DNA of 64,000 nucleotides, taken from the NCBI RefSeq assembly GCF_013032445.1, contig NZ_WQCA01000004.1, positions 62,001 through 126,000 of the forward strand, read 5' to 3'. The position numbers and the translations under genes were made by a program. Shown here in pieces: positions 17,727 to 27,475 of the stretch; the stretch's first letter is position 1; every line of letters begins with the position of its first letter. The DNA comes from Ruegeria arenilitoris (GTDB lineage Bacteria; Pseudomonadota; Alphaproteobacteria; Rhodobacterales; Rhodobacteraceae). Under the pieces are notes generated by a model that was not told the origin of the DNA, made no database searches, and saw nothing but the letters and a program-made list of their open reading frames with translations.

Positions 17727-19037
17727 CTATTCGCGCAAAGCTTTGTCCCGGATTTTGACTACCGGTTGTAGCAGGTACTCCAGAACAGTTTTTCGACCTG
17801 ATAAGATATCGACCTCGGCTATCATGCCAGGAATGATTTCAACGGCTATGCCATCTGCGTCCAGCATCGCGTTGCTGGTCTCGATTTCCACGACGAAAAC
17901 CTCTTCGTCATTGCGTTCCGATCTCGTGATCGTATCAGCACCGATACGTGTAATTTCACCATCCAACGCCCCGTATCGGGCAAAGTCATAGGCGGTAATC
18001 TTAACCTTAACGGTTTGCCCGGCATGCAGGAACGCGATGTCTTCCGGCGGTACGTATGCCTCGACCAGCAGCGTGTCATTCAGGGGAACGATTTCAATCA
18101 GTTCCTCACCGCTGCGTGCCAACCCCCCGATAGTACTGCGATGCACCCGGTTGACGATGCCTCGCACAGGAGACCGCACCTGCGCCCTGTCTGCCCGATC
18201 CTTTAGTGCAGGCAAAACCGGGCGTAATGCGGCAAGTTCGGTGGTTGCCACCGCCAGATCAGTCAGCGCGGCGCTGCGAAACCGGCTGCGGGTTGCGCGG
18301 ATACGGTCGTCTATTTCGTCCAGACTGGTTTTCAGCCGGTTGGTCGCTGCCACGGCCCGGGTTTTTCGACCTCCCCACTCGGCCTCACCCCGACGCAGCG
18401 TCAAGAGCGTCGTCGCCGGTTCCATCCGTTTTTTCACCAGAGGTTCCATCATCGCGCGCTCTTCCGCTAATAGTCTGAGCGTTTCGTCGGCGGTTACCTG
18501 GTCTACAAGGCCCTCTTCATATTCCTGCTGCCTTTGTTGGCGCTGACGTTCCAGGATGGCAACTTCGGCGAGCAACTCGGATTGCCGTCCCTGATACAGG
18601 GCAGTTTCCGATTTCACGACTTCGGGGGCGCCTGCTATCAGGTCCGGTGAAAAGCTCAGGTCAGTTCCGTCGATTTCCGTCTGCAAGCGTTGCGTTCGCG
18701 CCATCAAGCCGAAGGCGCGTTGTTGTTCCTGGCTAAACTGGCTGTCGATCTGGGTTGTTTCGAACTCCATCAACAACAGGCCCTTGTCGACCACTTGTCC
18801 TTCGCGAACATTCAGCGATTGTAGAACACCGGGTTCCGTGGCTTCGATCACCTGAACGTCGGCCGAAGGTACAATTCGTCCATCCACGCGGGTCACGTCG
18901 TCAAGCTCGGTCAGATGCGCCCACAGACCAAGTGCAATCAGGCATGAAGCGATTACCAGTAAAAGCAGGGATCCGCGTATTGGTGAGCGCCCGCGCATCT
19001 CTCGCGCGAGGGTGGCGAGGTCAGGATGCCGCGACAT
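17727..19037 (-). CDS. Type I secretion periplasmic adaptor, HlyD/LapC family
   Basis: A 436-residue membrane fusion protein. A cytoplasmic N-terminus is followed by one helix (about 22-40), a lipoyl-like half (about 55-95, with SADVQVIEATEPG and LNVREGQVV), a long helical hairpin (about 100-285) and a C-terminal beta-barrel (about 290-430, with RSPVRGIVNRVH). The C-terminus FSGRKTVLEYLLQPVVKIRDKALRE is the usual ending of type I secretion adaptors. Its start overlaps the stop of the LapB-like ATPase gene by 17 bases. It bridges that ABC protein and the TolC-like protein encoded two genes upstream. Confidence 0.92.
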   Translation of the reverse strand: MSRHPDLATLAREMRGRSPIRGSLLLLVIASCLIALGLWAHLTELDDVTRVDGRIVPSADVQVIEATEPGVLQSLNVREGQVVDKGLLLMEFETTQIDSQFSQEQQRAFGLMARTQRLQTEIDGTDLSFSPDLIAGAPEVVKSETALYQGRQSELLAEVAILERQRQQRQQEYEEGLVDQVTADETLRLLAEERAMMEPLVKKRMEPATTLLTLRRGEAEWGGRKTRAVAATNRLKTSLDEIDDRIRATRSRFRSAALTDLAVATTELAALRPVLPALKDRADRAQVRSPVRGIVNRVHRSTIGGLARSGEELIEIVPLNDTLLVEAYVPPEDIAFLHAGQTVKVKITAYDFARYGALDGEITRIGADTITRSERNDEEVFVVEIETSNAMLDADGIAVEIIPGMIAEVDILSGRKTVLEYLLQPVVKIRDKALRE

Positions 19038-21168
19038 TCAGATGCCTCCCTGCCTTGCGCGCGTGTCGTGCGAGCATACTTTTGGGTCCGTCGGCGGACA
19101 CTCGCCCGTCTTCGATTACGATGACCCGATCCACCAGCTCCAACAGGCTGGTGCGATGTGTGACAATGACCATCGTGGTGTCCGGTGTGGCCTGTTTCAG
19201 GCGACGGATCACCTCAGCTTCGGTTTTCACGTCCATCGCACTAGTCGGCTCATCCAACAACAGAACCGGAGGGCGACCAATCAGAGCTCTGGCCAGCGCG
19301 ATGGCCTGTCGCTGACCGCCTGAGAGGCCTTCGCCGCGCTCGGCCAGTTGCAAATCATAGCCGTTGGGATGATGGGCGACAAAATCTTCCACACCTGCCA
19401 CTTTTCCTGCGTGGATCAAATCCTGATCACGTGGTCGGACAGAGCCGCTGCTGATGTTCTCGCGCACCGTGCCGGAAAACAGCCAAATATCCTGCAACAC
19501 GGACCCGATATTTCGGCGTAGATCACCTGGATCAATCTGGCGAATATCCACGCCATCCAGCATGACAGATCCGGTCCGAGGGTCATACAGTCCAAGCAGC
19601 AGGCGTGTGATTGTACTTTTCCCAGACCCGATCGGTCCCAAAATCGCTACCTTTTCACCGGGTTCAATTGAGAAGGTTACTCCGGCCAATGTATCCTCGG
19701 CCTGATCCGGGTAGGCGAATTGGACATTCTTGAAACTGATGCGCCCTTCAAAGCTGTCTCGGCTGATCCAGCTGCGCCCAGGCGGTCTTTCACTTTCGGC
19801 CTGCATTAACGCGTTCAGGTTGCGATACGCGCTGCGGGCTTGGTTGACACGAGTCAGGGTTTGGGCAAGCTGGCCAAGCGGTGCCAATGCGCGCCCGGTC
19901 AGCATTACCGAGGCGACCAGGGCCCCCATGCTTGCCTTACCGTCGGCAATCAAAAACACTCCGTAGAAAACGATCAGAACCTGAGCCGCCTGCTGGGTGA
20001 ACCCGGTCAGATTCAGTGCAAACTGCGTCACCATACGGCTGCGCGCACCGTGCGAGGATTGACGCTCGATCGCGCTTTCCCAGCGGGTTCGCATTGATCT
20101 GGCCGCAGCTGTGGTCTTGATCGTTTCAAGCCCCGAGACGGTTTCCACCAGAACAGATTGCTTGGATTGGCCTTCGGAAAAGCTCTTCTCGGCCAGACGC
20201 GACAACACCGGCTGAACGACCACCCCGGCCAGCAAGACAACCGGAACCGCAAGGGCGGGGATCAGGGCCAGAGGTCCGCCGACCAGATGGATTACAAAGA
20301 CGAACAGAGCAATGAAGGGCAGATCGACCAATGCAACCAGCGTTGCCGATGTAAAGAACTCCCGCAGGGTTTCGAACTCGCGTACGGTGCTCGCCATGGC
20401 GCCGGTAGATCCGGTGCGGGATTTCATACGGATGTTCAGCACCTGATCAAAAACGCGCCGTCCCATCTGCAAATCGGCCTTTTGCCCGGCGCGGTCAATG
20501 AAACCAGCACGCAAGAGTTTTAGAAGGAAATCAAACCCCAGTGCGAGGCCGACCCCTGCAGTCAGTGCAATCAGGGACTCTGTTGCTTCGTTTGGCAGCA
20601 CGCGGTCATAAACGACCATGATGAAGATCGAAGTGGACAGCCCCAGTAAATTCGCCAGCGCCGCGGCTAGGATCACTTGGGTATAGGACCACCGGTTTGC
20701 TGCCATCGCCGACCAGAACCAATGGCCAGATGTAGGGGTCTGACCACCCGAGACCTCGGCCCTATGGTCGCGACGAAACAGGATTGCGTATCCGGTGTAA
20801 GCGCGTCCCAGCTTGTCCTCGGACACTTCGCCGACCCCGTCCCCGAGGTCCGGGTCGAAAATCAGAAGGCTGCCGTCCTGCGTGCGACCGTGGAAAACAA
20901 CGGCTTTGTCATCTTCCAAAATTAACAGAGCAGGAGACAGGTTTGAGTCAAAGTCCTGCAACTTACGTCTGCCATAGCCAGCCTGCAAGCCAGCACCTTG
21001 CGCCACCTCAATGGCATCACGAAGGGTCAGTTCATCCGATGCGCCGGTTTGTGAGGCGTGCAGGGCAGCCACCGTCAATGGACGGTCCAGCTGAGCCGCG
21101 ACATGCAACAAACAAGCCTCACGTGCAGAAAGTGAAGGTGAGCGGGAAATTGGCAAAAGCTGTGTCAT
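19021..21168 (-). CDS. Type I secretion ABC permease/ATPase, LapB-like
   Basis: A 715-residue exporter. The N-terminal 130 residues resemble a peptidase C39-like domain but lack the catalytic Cys near the start, so they should bind cargo rather than cleave it. A six-helix transmembrane domain follows (about 160-430) and an ATPase (about 470-700) with Walker A GPIGSGKST, signature LSGGQRQAIALARAL, Walker B LLLDEPTSAMD and H-loop VTHRTS. This layout is that of the LapB group, which exports giant adhesins. The large Ig-repeat protein in the same gene set is the obvious cargo. The gene overlaps the TolC-like gene by four bases. Confidence 0.93.
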   Translation of the reverse strand: MTQLLPISRSPSLSAREACLLHVAAQLDRPLTVAALHASQTGASDELTLRDAIEVAQGAGLQAGYGRRKLQDFDSNLSPALLILEDDKAVVFHGRTQDGSLLIFDPDLGDGVGEVSEDKLGRAYTGYAILFRRDHRAEVSGGQTPTSGHWFWSAMAANRWSYTQVILAAALANLLGLSTSIFIMVVYDRVLPNEATESLIALTAGVGLALGFDFLLKLLRAGFIDRAGQKADLQMGRRVFDQVLNIRMKSRTGSTGAMASTVREFETLREFFTSATLVALVDLPFIALFVFVIHLVGGPLALIPALAVPVVLLAGVVVQPVLSRLAEKSFSEGQSKQSVLVETVSGLETIKTTAAARSMRTRWESAIERQSSHGARSRMVTQFALNLTGFTQQAAQVLIVFYGVFLIADGKASMGALVASVMLTGRALAPLGQLAQTLTRVNQARSAYRNLNALMQAESERPPGRSWISRDSFEGRISFKNVQFAYPDQAEDTLAGVTFSIEPGEKVAILGPIGSGKSTITRLLLGLYDPRTGSVMLDGVDIRQIDPGDLRRNIGSVLQDIWLFSGTVRENISSGSVRPRDQDLIHAGKVAGVEDFVAHHPNGYDLQLAERGEGLSGGQRQAIALARALIGRPPVLLLDEPTSAMDVKTEAEVIRRLKQATPDTTMVIVTHRTSLLELVDRVIVIEDGRVSADGPKSMLARHARKAGRHLNVAAS

Positions 21169-22508
21169 AGGCCGTCACCCCATTGCACTGTAGAAACACC
21201 CAGCAGGTCCAGAATGTCGCCGGTTAGGCTCAGCGCGGCGTAGTTGGTAAGGAAGAAATTCTGCTCGGCCAGGATCAGTCTTTCCTGCGCGTTTACATAG
21301 TCACGCTGCGCATCCAGAATCTCGATCAGGCTGCGCCTGCCGATAGTGAACTGTTCACGTGCGGCGGTAACGCTGTCGGCGTTGGCTTGAACGGCAACCC
21401 GCGCGGCTTGCAGACGGACCGCGCCGGCTTGCTGGTCGGACCGGACAAACTCCAGTTCACGGCGAATGTCCCGGATGACAGAGTCCCGCGTGAATTCCGC
21501 CTCTTTGACCTGTGCTTCGGCTGCCGCGATCGCGGCCCGGCGTTGCCCTGTACTGTCGATTTCGTAGTTGAACGACAGATCGACACCGAAATTTGCGTCG
21601 TTGCTGTCATCCCGATCGGCAAAAGCCGCAATTTCAACGCCCGGCTGACGCCGTGCAAGCGCGGCTGCCTGTTCTGCTCTTGCCGACAGCAGGGCGGCAT
21701 CGGCACGCCTGACCTGCGGGCTATCCATTACGATCTCAGAGTCGGTCCGCGACAGTTTCGGAGCCGTGACAGGAGGCGGAAGTTTGCCCGGGGGCGTGCC
21801 AAAGAACTCACGATACTGAGCATCCGCACGGTCCAAACGCGCTTTGGCATCTGCCAGTCGCGTCTGTGCATCCGCCACACGAGAGCGCGCCGTCAGAACG
21901 TCAGCATTCGACCCCACACCCTGAACCGAGCGTTCGGTGATCTGCCGCACCAGTTCTTCGTGAACCGCAACATTTCGGGTCGATATTTCCAGAACTTTTC
22001 GCCGGTCCAGAACCACGACATAGGCTTCGATTGCCGACAGCGCGACGGCCGATGCCGTTTGCACCTGATCCCCGAAACTTTGCAACACACGGGCCTTTGC
22101 CGCCGTCAGGTCATTCGACGCAGCCCCGCCATCATACACCAATTGAGAAATGCGCAGATACGGGGTGACGTCGGCAATGTCCGAATCTATGCGTTCGGAC
22201 CGCGCGTTTACCCCCACGGAGAGTCGGGGCAGAAAGGCCCCTTTGGCTGCGTCTTCGTTGGCTGCCGCGATCTTCAGCCTAGTTGCACTTTGTCCCAGGT
22301 CGGGGTTCGATTCAACGGCTGCCTTAATCCGTTGACCAAACGCACTTTGCGCCAACCTAGGCTCAGGCGCGCTTGCACCAGCTCCGACAGATCCACGAGA
22401 CAGCGACATTTCAATGCCTGTCAAATCGGGCGTAGGTGTACAGGCCGACAATACGGCTGCTAACAAGATATAGGGAGCAAGTCCGAGACTACGTTTGAAT
22501 ATTGGCAT
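21165..22508 (-). CDS. TolC/LapE-family outer-membrane channel of type I secretion
   Basis: A 447-residue outer-membrane efflux protein with two repeated TolC-type halves and long helical segments. The N-terminus is a lipoprotein signal with LLAAVLSAC (Cys near residue 23). Motifs such as RISQLVYDGGAASNDL and SLIEILDAQRDYVNAQERL are characteristic of LapE/AggA-like channels. ATG at 22508 (MPIFKRSLG) gives a sensible signal peptide; the frame up to 22568 adds 20 unlikely residues. It forms a complete tripartite exporter with the two following genes, all overlapping. Confidence 0.9.
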   Translation of the reverse strand: MPIFKRSLGLAPYILLAAVLSACTPTPDLTGIEMSLSRGSVGAGASAPEPRLAQSAFGQRIKAAVESNPDLGQSATRLKIAAANEDAAKGAFLPRLSVGVNARSERIDSDIADVTPYLRISQLVYDGGAASNDLTAAKARVLQSFGDQVQTASAVALSAIEAYVVVLDRRKVLEISTRNVAVHEELVRQITERSVQGVGSNADVLTARSRVADAQTRLADAKARLDRADAQYREFFGTPPGKLPPPVTAPKLSRTDSEIVMDSPQVRRADAALLSARAEQAAALARRQPGVEIAAFADRDDSNDANFGVDLSFNYEIDSTGQRRAAIAAAEAQVKEAEFTRDSVIRDIRRELEFVRSDQQAGAVRLQAARVAVQANADSVTAAREQFTIGRRSLIEILDAQRDYVNAQERLILAEQNFFLTNYAALSLTGDILDLLGVSTVQWGDGL

Positions 22509-22515
22509 AGGTGTT

Positions 22516-23334
22516 TCACACCTCACTGGTTCCGAGGAAATCGTCATTCTGCGCGTTGGCCATTGCATGAAGAAAACCGGAAATGTCTAAATTTTCCGTG
22601 TATTTATTTGGTGAAATGGATCGTGCCATCTGGCATTGAACCCGTGCTAACCACGCAATATGGGAAAGTGAGACCTGATGAGCGTGGATTAACAGAAACG
22701 CGCCTGAATCTATCAATTTCAGTTTTTCAATTCTTGGTAGTTTCGCAAGCCGTGGGGTTGAAATACAAAATGTACCTGCCGGCAAAGCGATCCCATCGTG
22801 AGTTTCAACGGGTTCAAACAATTTCAAACCCTTGATTGTCTGACAAAGGGCCAAGGTCGCGTTATGGGCCGCAGTCCGGGTTTGGAGAAAGCTCCGCACG
22901 TCGCGCAATGCAGGTGACATCTCTCCTGTCCTGTCGAAGAACGGCTCGTCCTTAGGATTGGTGCTTAATAGTCCTGATGCCTCGTCCACGTTCAACTGAA
23001 ACAGCGCGGGTCTGCCCGCGCTTTCCAGTCCAACAGGCTTTGCCCGAAAGGGTTGGCACCGCAGTTCTGACGGTACATAAGCTGCCAACCACTGTCCGTC
23101 CGGCGAAACAAATGGATTGGGTAAATCGACTGAAGTTGAGAAAACAGCTCTCGGCTCAATTCCCCTGCTGGTTTCTTTGAACACTATTGGAAAGCTCGCG
23201 GCAATTTGCGGAACTTCCTGTAAGACGATTGAGCAATCGTCGCGATTGGCTGCGAAATTGTAAGAGGTGAAACGCTTCCAATATTGATGACTGTGCCGAG
23301 CGACGGTCACTGGAACCAAGCCGTTCTGTGCCAT
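22516..23334 (-). CDS. SapC family protein
   Basis: A protein of about 272 residues matching the SapC family (first described beside Campylobacter S-layer genes): WKRFTSYNFAANRDDCSIVLQEVPQ near the N-terminus, ASFPIVFKE, then DGQWLAAYVPSELRCQPF and LCQTIKGLKLFEPVE. No signal peptide is seen, suggesting a cytoplasmic protein. Its biochemical role is not established. ATG at 23334 is preceded by TGGGG; the frame is open to 23385. It lies between the adhesin gene and the secretion genes on the same strand, with only seven bases to the TolC-like gene, so it should be part of the adhesin-export operon. Confidence 0.8.
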   Translation of the reverse strand: MAQNGLVPVTVARHSHQYWKRFTSYNFAANRDDCSIVLQEVPQIAASFPIVFKETSRGIEPRAVFSTSVDLPNPFVSPDGQWLAAYVPSELRCQPFRAKPVGLESAGRPALFQLNVDEASGLLSTNPKDEPFFDRTGEMSPALRDVRSFLQTRTAAHNATLALCQTIKGLKLFEPVETHDGIALPAGTFCISTPRLAKLPRIEKLKLIDSGAFLLIHAHQVSLSHIAWLARVQCQMARSISPNKYTENLDISGFLHAMANAQNDDFLGTSEV

Positions 23335-23392
23335 ACTAGCCCCATGATTGTTGGTTTGGCTGCCGTTCAATGGAATGGCAGCCAATTTGCGA

Positions 23393-26300
23393 TCACGCGG
23401 TTGTCCCGGTCGGATCGGAGTGCAGGATGTTGTCCGCGCTCAGGTCAGTCAGGTCATCCAGGCCGGTGAACTGAGCGACGGTTTCAACAGATGCTGAATT
23501 CGGACTACTGTAATCGACCTTGACCAAAACACTGTCGGAACCGTCCGTTGCCATGACATAGACTTCGTCACCGAATTGAAGCCCAGAAAAGCTCTCTACG
23601 GCGGTTTCGATCGTACCTTCTGACAAATCGCTCAATACCGTAGTCAGACCAACGACCCCGGTGTTTTCGCCGATCGCTTCGCCTACGGTCAGAGATTCGA
23701 AATCTGTTCCGTCTCCGCGCAGTGTTCCAAGGCTCAGGCCGCTGAACGTTAGTGCATCCGCCACCTCAGTAGCGGGACCGAGTGTGAAACCTGTCACCGT
23801 GTCGCTGCCATTGGACGCCGGGTCTGCTTCAAACACAACGATGTCGCGCCCGGCATTCGAGACATCAATCACGTCGTCTCCCTCCATTCCGCGTATGTGA
23901 TTGTCCACGTCCGTTGCCGTCAGCGTGTCATCCCCGCTGGTGCCGACCTGGAAGACGGACGGTCCACCAAACGGGCTGGTGATTGTCAGCTCGATGGGCT
24001 TACTTGCATCTATCAGGTTCATGTCAAAGCTGATCAGGGGCTGGCTTAGGTCTAATTCAGAAGTTGTGAAGCCACCGAAACGTATTAGCGACGTGCTGAC
24101 CGGGTTGGTGGAAAAAAATTGGAGATCACTATTGGCTTCTTCTGAGCCGACGTCGAAGGTCGCAACTGACGGATCCAGGTTCAGGTTTAATTGTGGGCTG
24201 TTTCTGGCTCCGGCATCCAGACCGGATCCGGCATAAATCTCAAAGCTAACCGTACTCCCGGAGATTCCGACCTGAGAGATTACATAGGCCGGAGGTTCGT
24301 GCGCCGTGTTCTCATCGGTCTCGGTCAGGGGATCCGGTCCGCCGGAAACTGTTGCACTGGCTGAGAAATCCAGGTCGTCGCCTGCATTGATGCCTGAGAA
24401 TTCCGATGCAGGTACGACCAGGGACCAACTGCCATCGGCCCCCACGGTTGCGTTTCCGGCCGGGTTTCCGTTGAGAGTGATATCCACGGCCTGACCCGCG
24501 CCTAATCCGATCGACGTTCCCGCAACGGTGACGCCAGACGCCTGCGCGTCGGTCAGGGAAACCGCGTTGTTTGCACCTACCGGATTCATGGTCAAAATTG
24601 GCCGGAAGTCCGTAGTAAGTGTGGACGTAGCCGGAGTTGCCGGGTTCCCGGCTTGATCGGTTACATTGGCCGACACCGAATAGCCGGTACTGTCAGATAG
24701 AGCAGCCAAATCGGCCGTAGGGACGGTCGTTGACCAGGAACCGCCCGTGGCGTTGCCGGTATATGTCTGGCCATTCAGGGTGACGGACACGGTTTGCCCG
24801 TCTTCGGCGCTGGTTGTGCCAGTAATCGTCAGGTCGCTGCCTTGTTCAACTATGTCTAGCGTAGCTCCCACAGAAAAGGGGTCGAACGTTACACTTGGAG
24901 CGGTGAAATCGGTGTCAAAGCTCGTCGTGTGCTCGGCGGTGTTGCCAGCCGCATCCGACACAGAAGCATCGACATCATATGAGACTCCGTCCAGCAGCCC
25001 ACCCAAGTCCGCAGCCGGGGCCGTGTAGCTCCAGGTACCGCTGTTGACGGTAGCAGTGCCGGTGACATCAACTGTTCCGTCGGGGCGGGCGATTTCGACC
25101 GTAACCACTGCGCCATCCGCAGCGTCAGAAGTGCCGGTCACAGTCAGATCTGATCCCTGTTCTGTGGCGTTCATGATGGCACCATTCGACAGGTTTGTGA
25201 TGCTTACCGTTGGTGCGGTGAAGTCTGTATCAAAACTGTTGCTGGCCTGGACGGCCGGGTTTCCTGCTTGGTCTGTCACATCTGCGGTAACAGCTATAGT
25301 GGCACTGTCCGACAGGGCTGCCAGATCTACGGCGGGAATGGTAACAGACCAAGCGCCACCGGTTGTTGCGCCGGTGTAGGTTTGCCCATTTGCCGAAACA
25401 GTCACGGTTTGGCCGTCCTCGGCCGTGGTCGCACCCGAGATGGTTAGATCCGTGCCTCTCTCGACCGCGTTCAGTACAGATCCGTCTGAGAAACTGTCGA
25501 TTGAAAGCGTTGGCGCAGTCACATCTTTGGCTAATGGCACATTGGCCTGCGGGGCAGCCAGACCATCGACATCCGAGACATCGGCAGTAACGGTAAAGTT
25601 CCCCCCGTCGGGCAGAGCCGCCAAATCGGAGGTTGGCACCATCACGCTCCAACTGCCGCCTGAGACGGTATCGGTATAGGCCTGACCGTTCAGGTTGACC
25701 GTTACCTGCTGACCGTCTTGTACATTGCCGGTCGTGCCTGAGATCGTCAGATCGGACCCCACTTCGACAGTGTTCAGAACCGCGCCAACGGACAGCGGTG
25801 AGATGGCGACGGATGGGCCGGTCAAATCAACCGAGACGGACGCAGACGCCGGAACGGAGATGTTGCCAGCCGCATCTGAAACAGTGACGTTGAATGTGGC
25901 GGGCACGCCAGTGGACAGGCCACTGAGATCGGCGCTGGGGATCGTCAGGCTCCAGTTTCCGCCAGAGGCCGTGGTCGAATAGGATTGGCCATCGAATATC
26001 ACATTAACAGGCTGACCATCCTCCGCATTGGTCGAACCTGTGAGCGACAAGTCGGTGCTTGCATCAAGCAACCCAATTGATCCACCCGCGACTGGGTCCA
26101 ATGAAACGGTTGGAGCGGTAAAGTCCGTGTCAAAACTGGCGTCGGCTTGTGGGGCCGGGTTGCCTGCCCGATCAGTCACATCAGCGGTAACGAGCATTGT
26201 GGTGCCGTCCGGCAGAGAGACTAGATCAGAAGTCGGAACGGATATACTCCAGTTTCCGCCAGACGCTTTTGCAGTATAGGTCTGTCCGTTTAGTGATACA

Positions 26301-27319
26301 GAGACAGCCTGACCGTCTTCGGCGGTTGTCGTACCGGTTATAATCAGGTCGGTGGTCTGTTCGGACGCATTCATCACTGCACCGTCCGAAAAGCCCGAGA
26401 TCGTCAGAGTCGGGGGAAAGGTATCAACATCAAAGGTAACTGACTCTGCCGCCAGTTCCGCACCCTCGGCATCTAGATTTCGGATCGTCACAGCTTGCAC
26501 ACCCTGCGGCAGGGCGTCGGCCTCGGCAGGGGTCAGTGCAACATTCCATGACCCATCCAGTTCTGGCGTAACGCTTTTTGTGAGCGAACCGATGGTAACC
26601 TGGACCGTTTCCGTTCCTTCCGGCGCAAGCAGGTTCATCTCGGCGCTGCTTAGTGTGTCGGTTTGAGATCCTTCCAAATTGAGTATGGGATAGCTGGGTG
26701 TTGGTGCAGGTGCTGGTTCTACTACAGACGGAGGTACAGGTTCGGCTTCATCGCCGCCTCCACCTCCGCCGTCACCGCCACCACCACCGCCTCCGGCGGC
26801 GGCTGCAGCACCGGCAAGGCCCAAACCACCCAAGGCAGCAGTCCCGGCCCCACTGATCCCTCCTGCGGCGGCGGCACCGCCGACCTCAGCCAGGCCAAAT
26901 TGGGCGATCTCGGCTACGGCGTCCTCAGCAATCATGACCGCGCCGCTGTCCAACACCTGCACATTTTCGGCGGCAACAATCATCTTGCGTCCGTCAGCCA
27001 TTTTCAGCAGGACATCACCATTGTCTAAAAGCTTGACCGAACGGACACCGGGTATCGTTTCCGCGAACTGGAACGCATAGAGTTCTTCGATCGTGGCCTG
27101 TGCCAGCGCGGGCAGCGCCAGAATTGTCGACCCGAGCCCACCAACGATGCCACGGCCGGCCCAACGGCGCATTTTGCCGTCAATCCACTGCCGAATGTTC
27201 TGTTTGCGCTCGAAATCTGGCTGATCGTCAGCCGGAGTGATGTAGGAATCAGGTTCTTTAGTCATCTTACCCTCACATTTGGTTTCCGCGCCCGTCCGAG
27301 GGGTCCAGGTTTTGTTCAT
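23393..27319 (-). CDS. BapA-like Ig-repeat adhesin, predicted type I secretion substrate
   Basis: A 1308-residue protein. It has a BapA-prefix-like N-terminus (about 70-150, GDVLLKMADGRKMIV), an Ala/Gly-rich stretch with a poly-Gly spacer (about 150-190), and about eight Ig-like domains of near 100 residues. Six are highly alike (about 296-906; each has DGQ-V-V-NGQ-Y, a G-W-S-V-P segment and ADV-D-AGNP). A different domain (about 990-1120) and a C-terminal calcium-binding RTX-like region (GTSGDDTLT, GMEGDDVID) complete it. It is acidic and almost Cys-free, as in biofilm adhesins. ATG 27319 follows GGGGGGAAAG; ATG 27265 after GAGGG is an alternative. The neighbouring LapB-like system is its likely exporter. 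Confidence 0.88.
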   Translation of the reverse strand: MNKTWTPRTGAETKCEGKMTKEPDSYITPADDQPDFERKQNIRQWIDGKMRRWAGRGIVGGLGSTILALPALAQATIEELYAFQFAETIPGVRSVKLLDNGDVLLKMADGRKMIVAAENVQVLDSGAVMIAEDAVAEIAQFGLAEVGGAAAAGGISGAGTAALGGLGLAGAAAAAGGGGGGGDGGGGGGDEAEPVPPSVVEPAPAPTPSYPILNLEGSQTDTLSSAEMNLLAPEGTETVQVTIGSLTKSVTPELDGSWNVALTPAEADALPQGVQAVTIRNLDAEGAELAAESVTFDVDTFPPTLTISGFSDGAVMNASEQTTDLIITGTTTAEDGQAVSVSLNGQTYTAKASGGNWSISVPTSDLVSLPDGTTMLVTADVTDRAGNPAPQADASFDTDFTAPTVSLDPVAGGSIGLLDASTDLSLTGSTNAEDGQPVNVIFDGQSYSTTASGGNWSLTIPSADLSGLSTGVPATFNVTVSDAAGNISVPASASVSVDLTGPSVAISPLSVGAVLNTVEVGSDLTISGTTGNVQDGQQVTVNLNGQAYTDTVSGGSWSVMVPTSDLAALPDGGNFTVTADVSDVDGLAAPQANVPLAKDVTAPTLSIDSFSDGSVLNAVERGTDLTISGATTAEDGQTVTVSANGQTYTGATTGGAWSVTIPAVDLAALSDSATIAVTADVTDQAGNPAVQASNSFDTDFTAPTVSITNLSNGAIMNATEQGSDLTVTGTSDAADGAVVTVEIARPDGTVDVTGTATVNSGTWSYTAPAADLGGLLDGVSYDVDASVSDAAGNTAEHTTSFDTDFTAPSVTFDPFSVGATLDIVEQGSDLTITGTTSAEDGQTVSVTLNGQTYTGNATGGSWSTTVPTADLAALSDSTGYSVSANVTDQAGNPATPATSTLTTDFRPILTMNPVGANNAVSLTDAQASGVTVAGTSIGLGAGQAVDITLNGNPAGNATVGADGSWSLVVPASEFSGINAGDDLDFSASATVSGGPDPLTETDENTAHEPPAYVISQVGISGSTVSFEIYAGSGLDAGARNSPQLNLNLDPSVATFDVGSEEANSDLQFFSTNPVSTSLIRFGGFTTSELDLSQPLISFDMNLIDASKPIELTITSPFGGPSVFQVGTSGDDTLTATDVDNHIRGMEGDDVIDVSNAGRDIVVFEADPASNGSDTVTGFTLGPATEVADALTFSGLSLGTLRGDGTDFESLTVGEAIGENTGVVGLTTVLSDLSEGTIETAVESFSGLQFGDEVYVMATDGSDSVLVKVDYSSPNSASVETVAQFTGLDDLTDLSADNILHSDPTGTTA
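24600..26430 (-). repeat. Tandem Ig-like domain repeats in the adhesin gene
   Basis: Six successive units of about 300 bases encode homologous Ig-like domains of the adhesin. The protein-level motifs recur in register (for example TTSAEDGQTVSVTLNGQ and VTADVTDQAGNPA variants). At DNA level the copies are diverged enough to be unique, so recombination between them should be modest but copy number may differ between strains. Confidence 0.75.
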
Positions 27320-27475
27320 CTGTCTTTCCCCCCGGTGACTCATGCGGTCGGACCAGAAAAAATTGAGTTAAACTGAAGCCGAACTCCTCGTTTTCTCCAC
27401 ATTCCTGCTTTGGTTTCGGACTGGGCATCGGATCATCCTGTCGTTGGTGCCAGATTTGGCGTGGGGTGATTTGAT
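27320..27475. promoter_or_regulatory. Divergent intergenic region between the adhesin and the RTX-dockerin gene
   Basis: 156 bases separate the two oppositely oriented secreted-protein genes, so both promoters must lie here. The part at 27355-27375 is AT-rich (AAAAAATTGAGTTAAAC), unlike the flanks. No operator could be named. Confidence 0.4.

Noticed and set aside
20158..21170. Plus-strand open frames over the LapB-like gene
   Set aside because: The minus-strand frame carries complete ABC transporter motifs; the others have no family signature.
23661..26666. Series of plus-strand open frames of 60-120 codons opposite the adhesin
   Set aside because: They repeat in step with the Ig domains and are a by-product of the composition of the adhesin gene on the minus strand.
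26760..26800. GGN-type simple repeat
   Set aside because: It encodes the poly-glycine spacer of the adhesin and is read in frame; it is not a separate repeat element.
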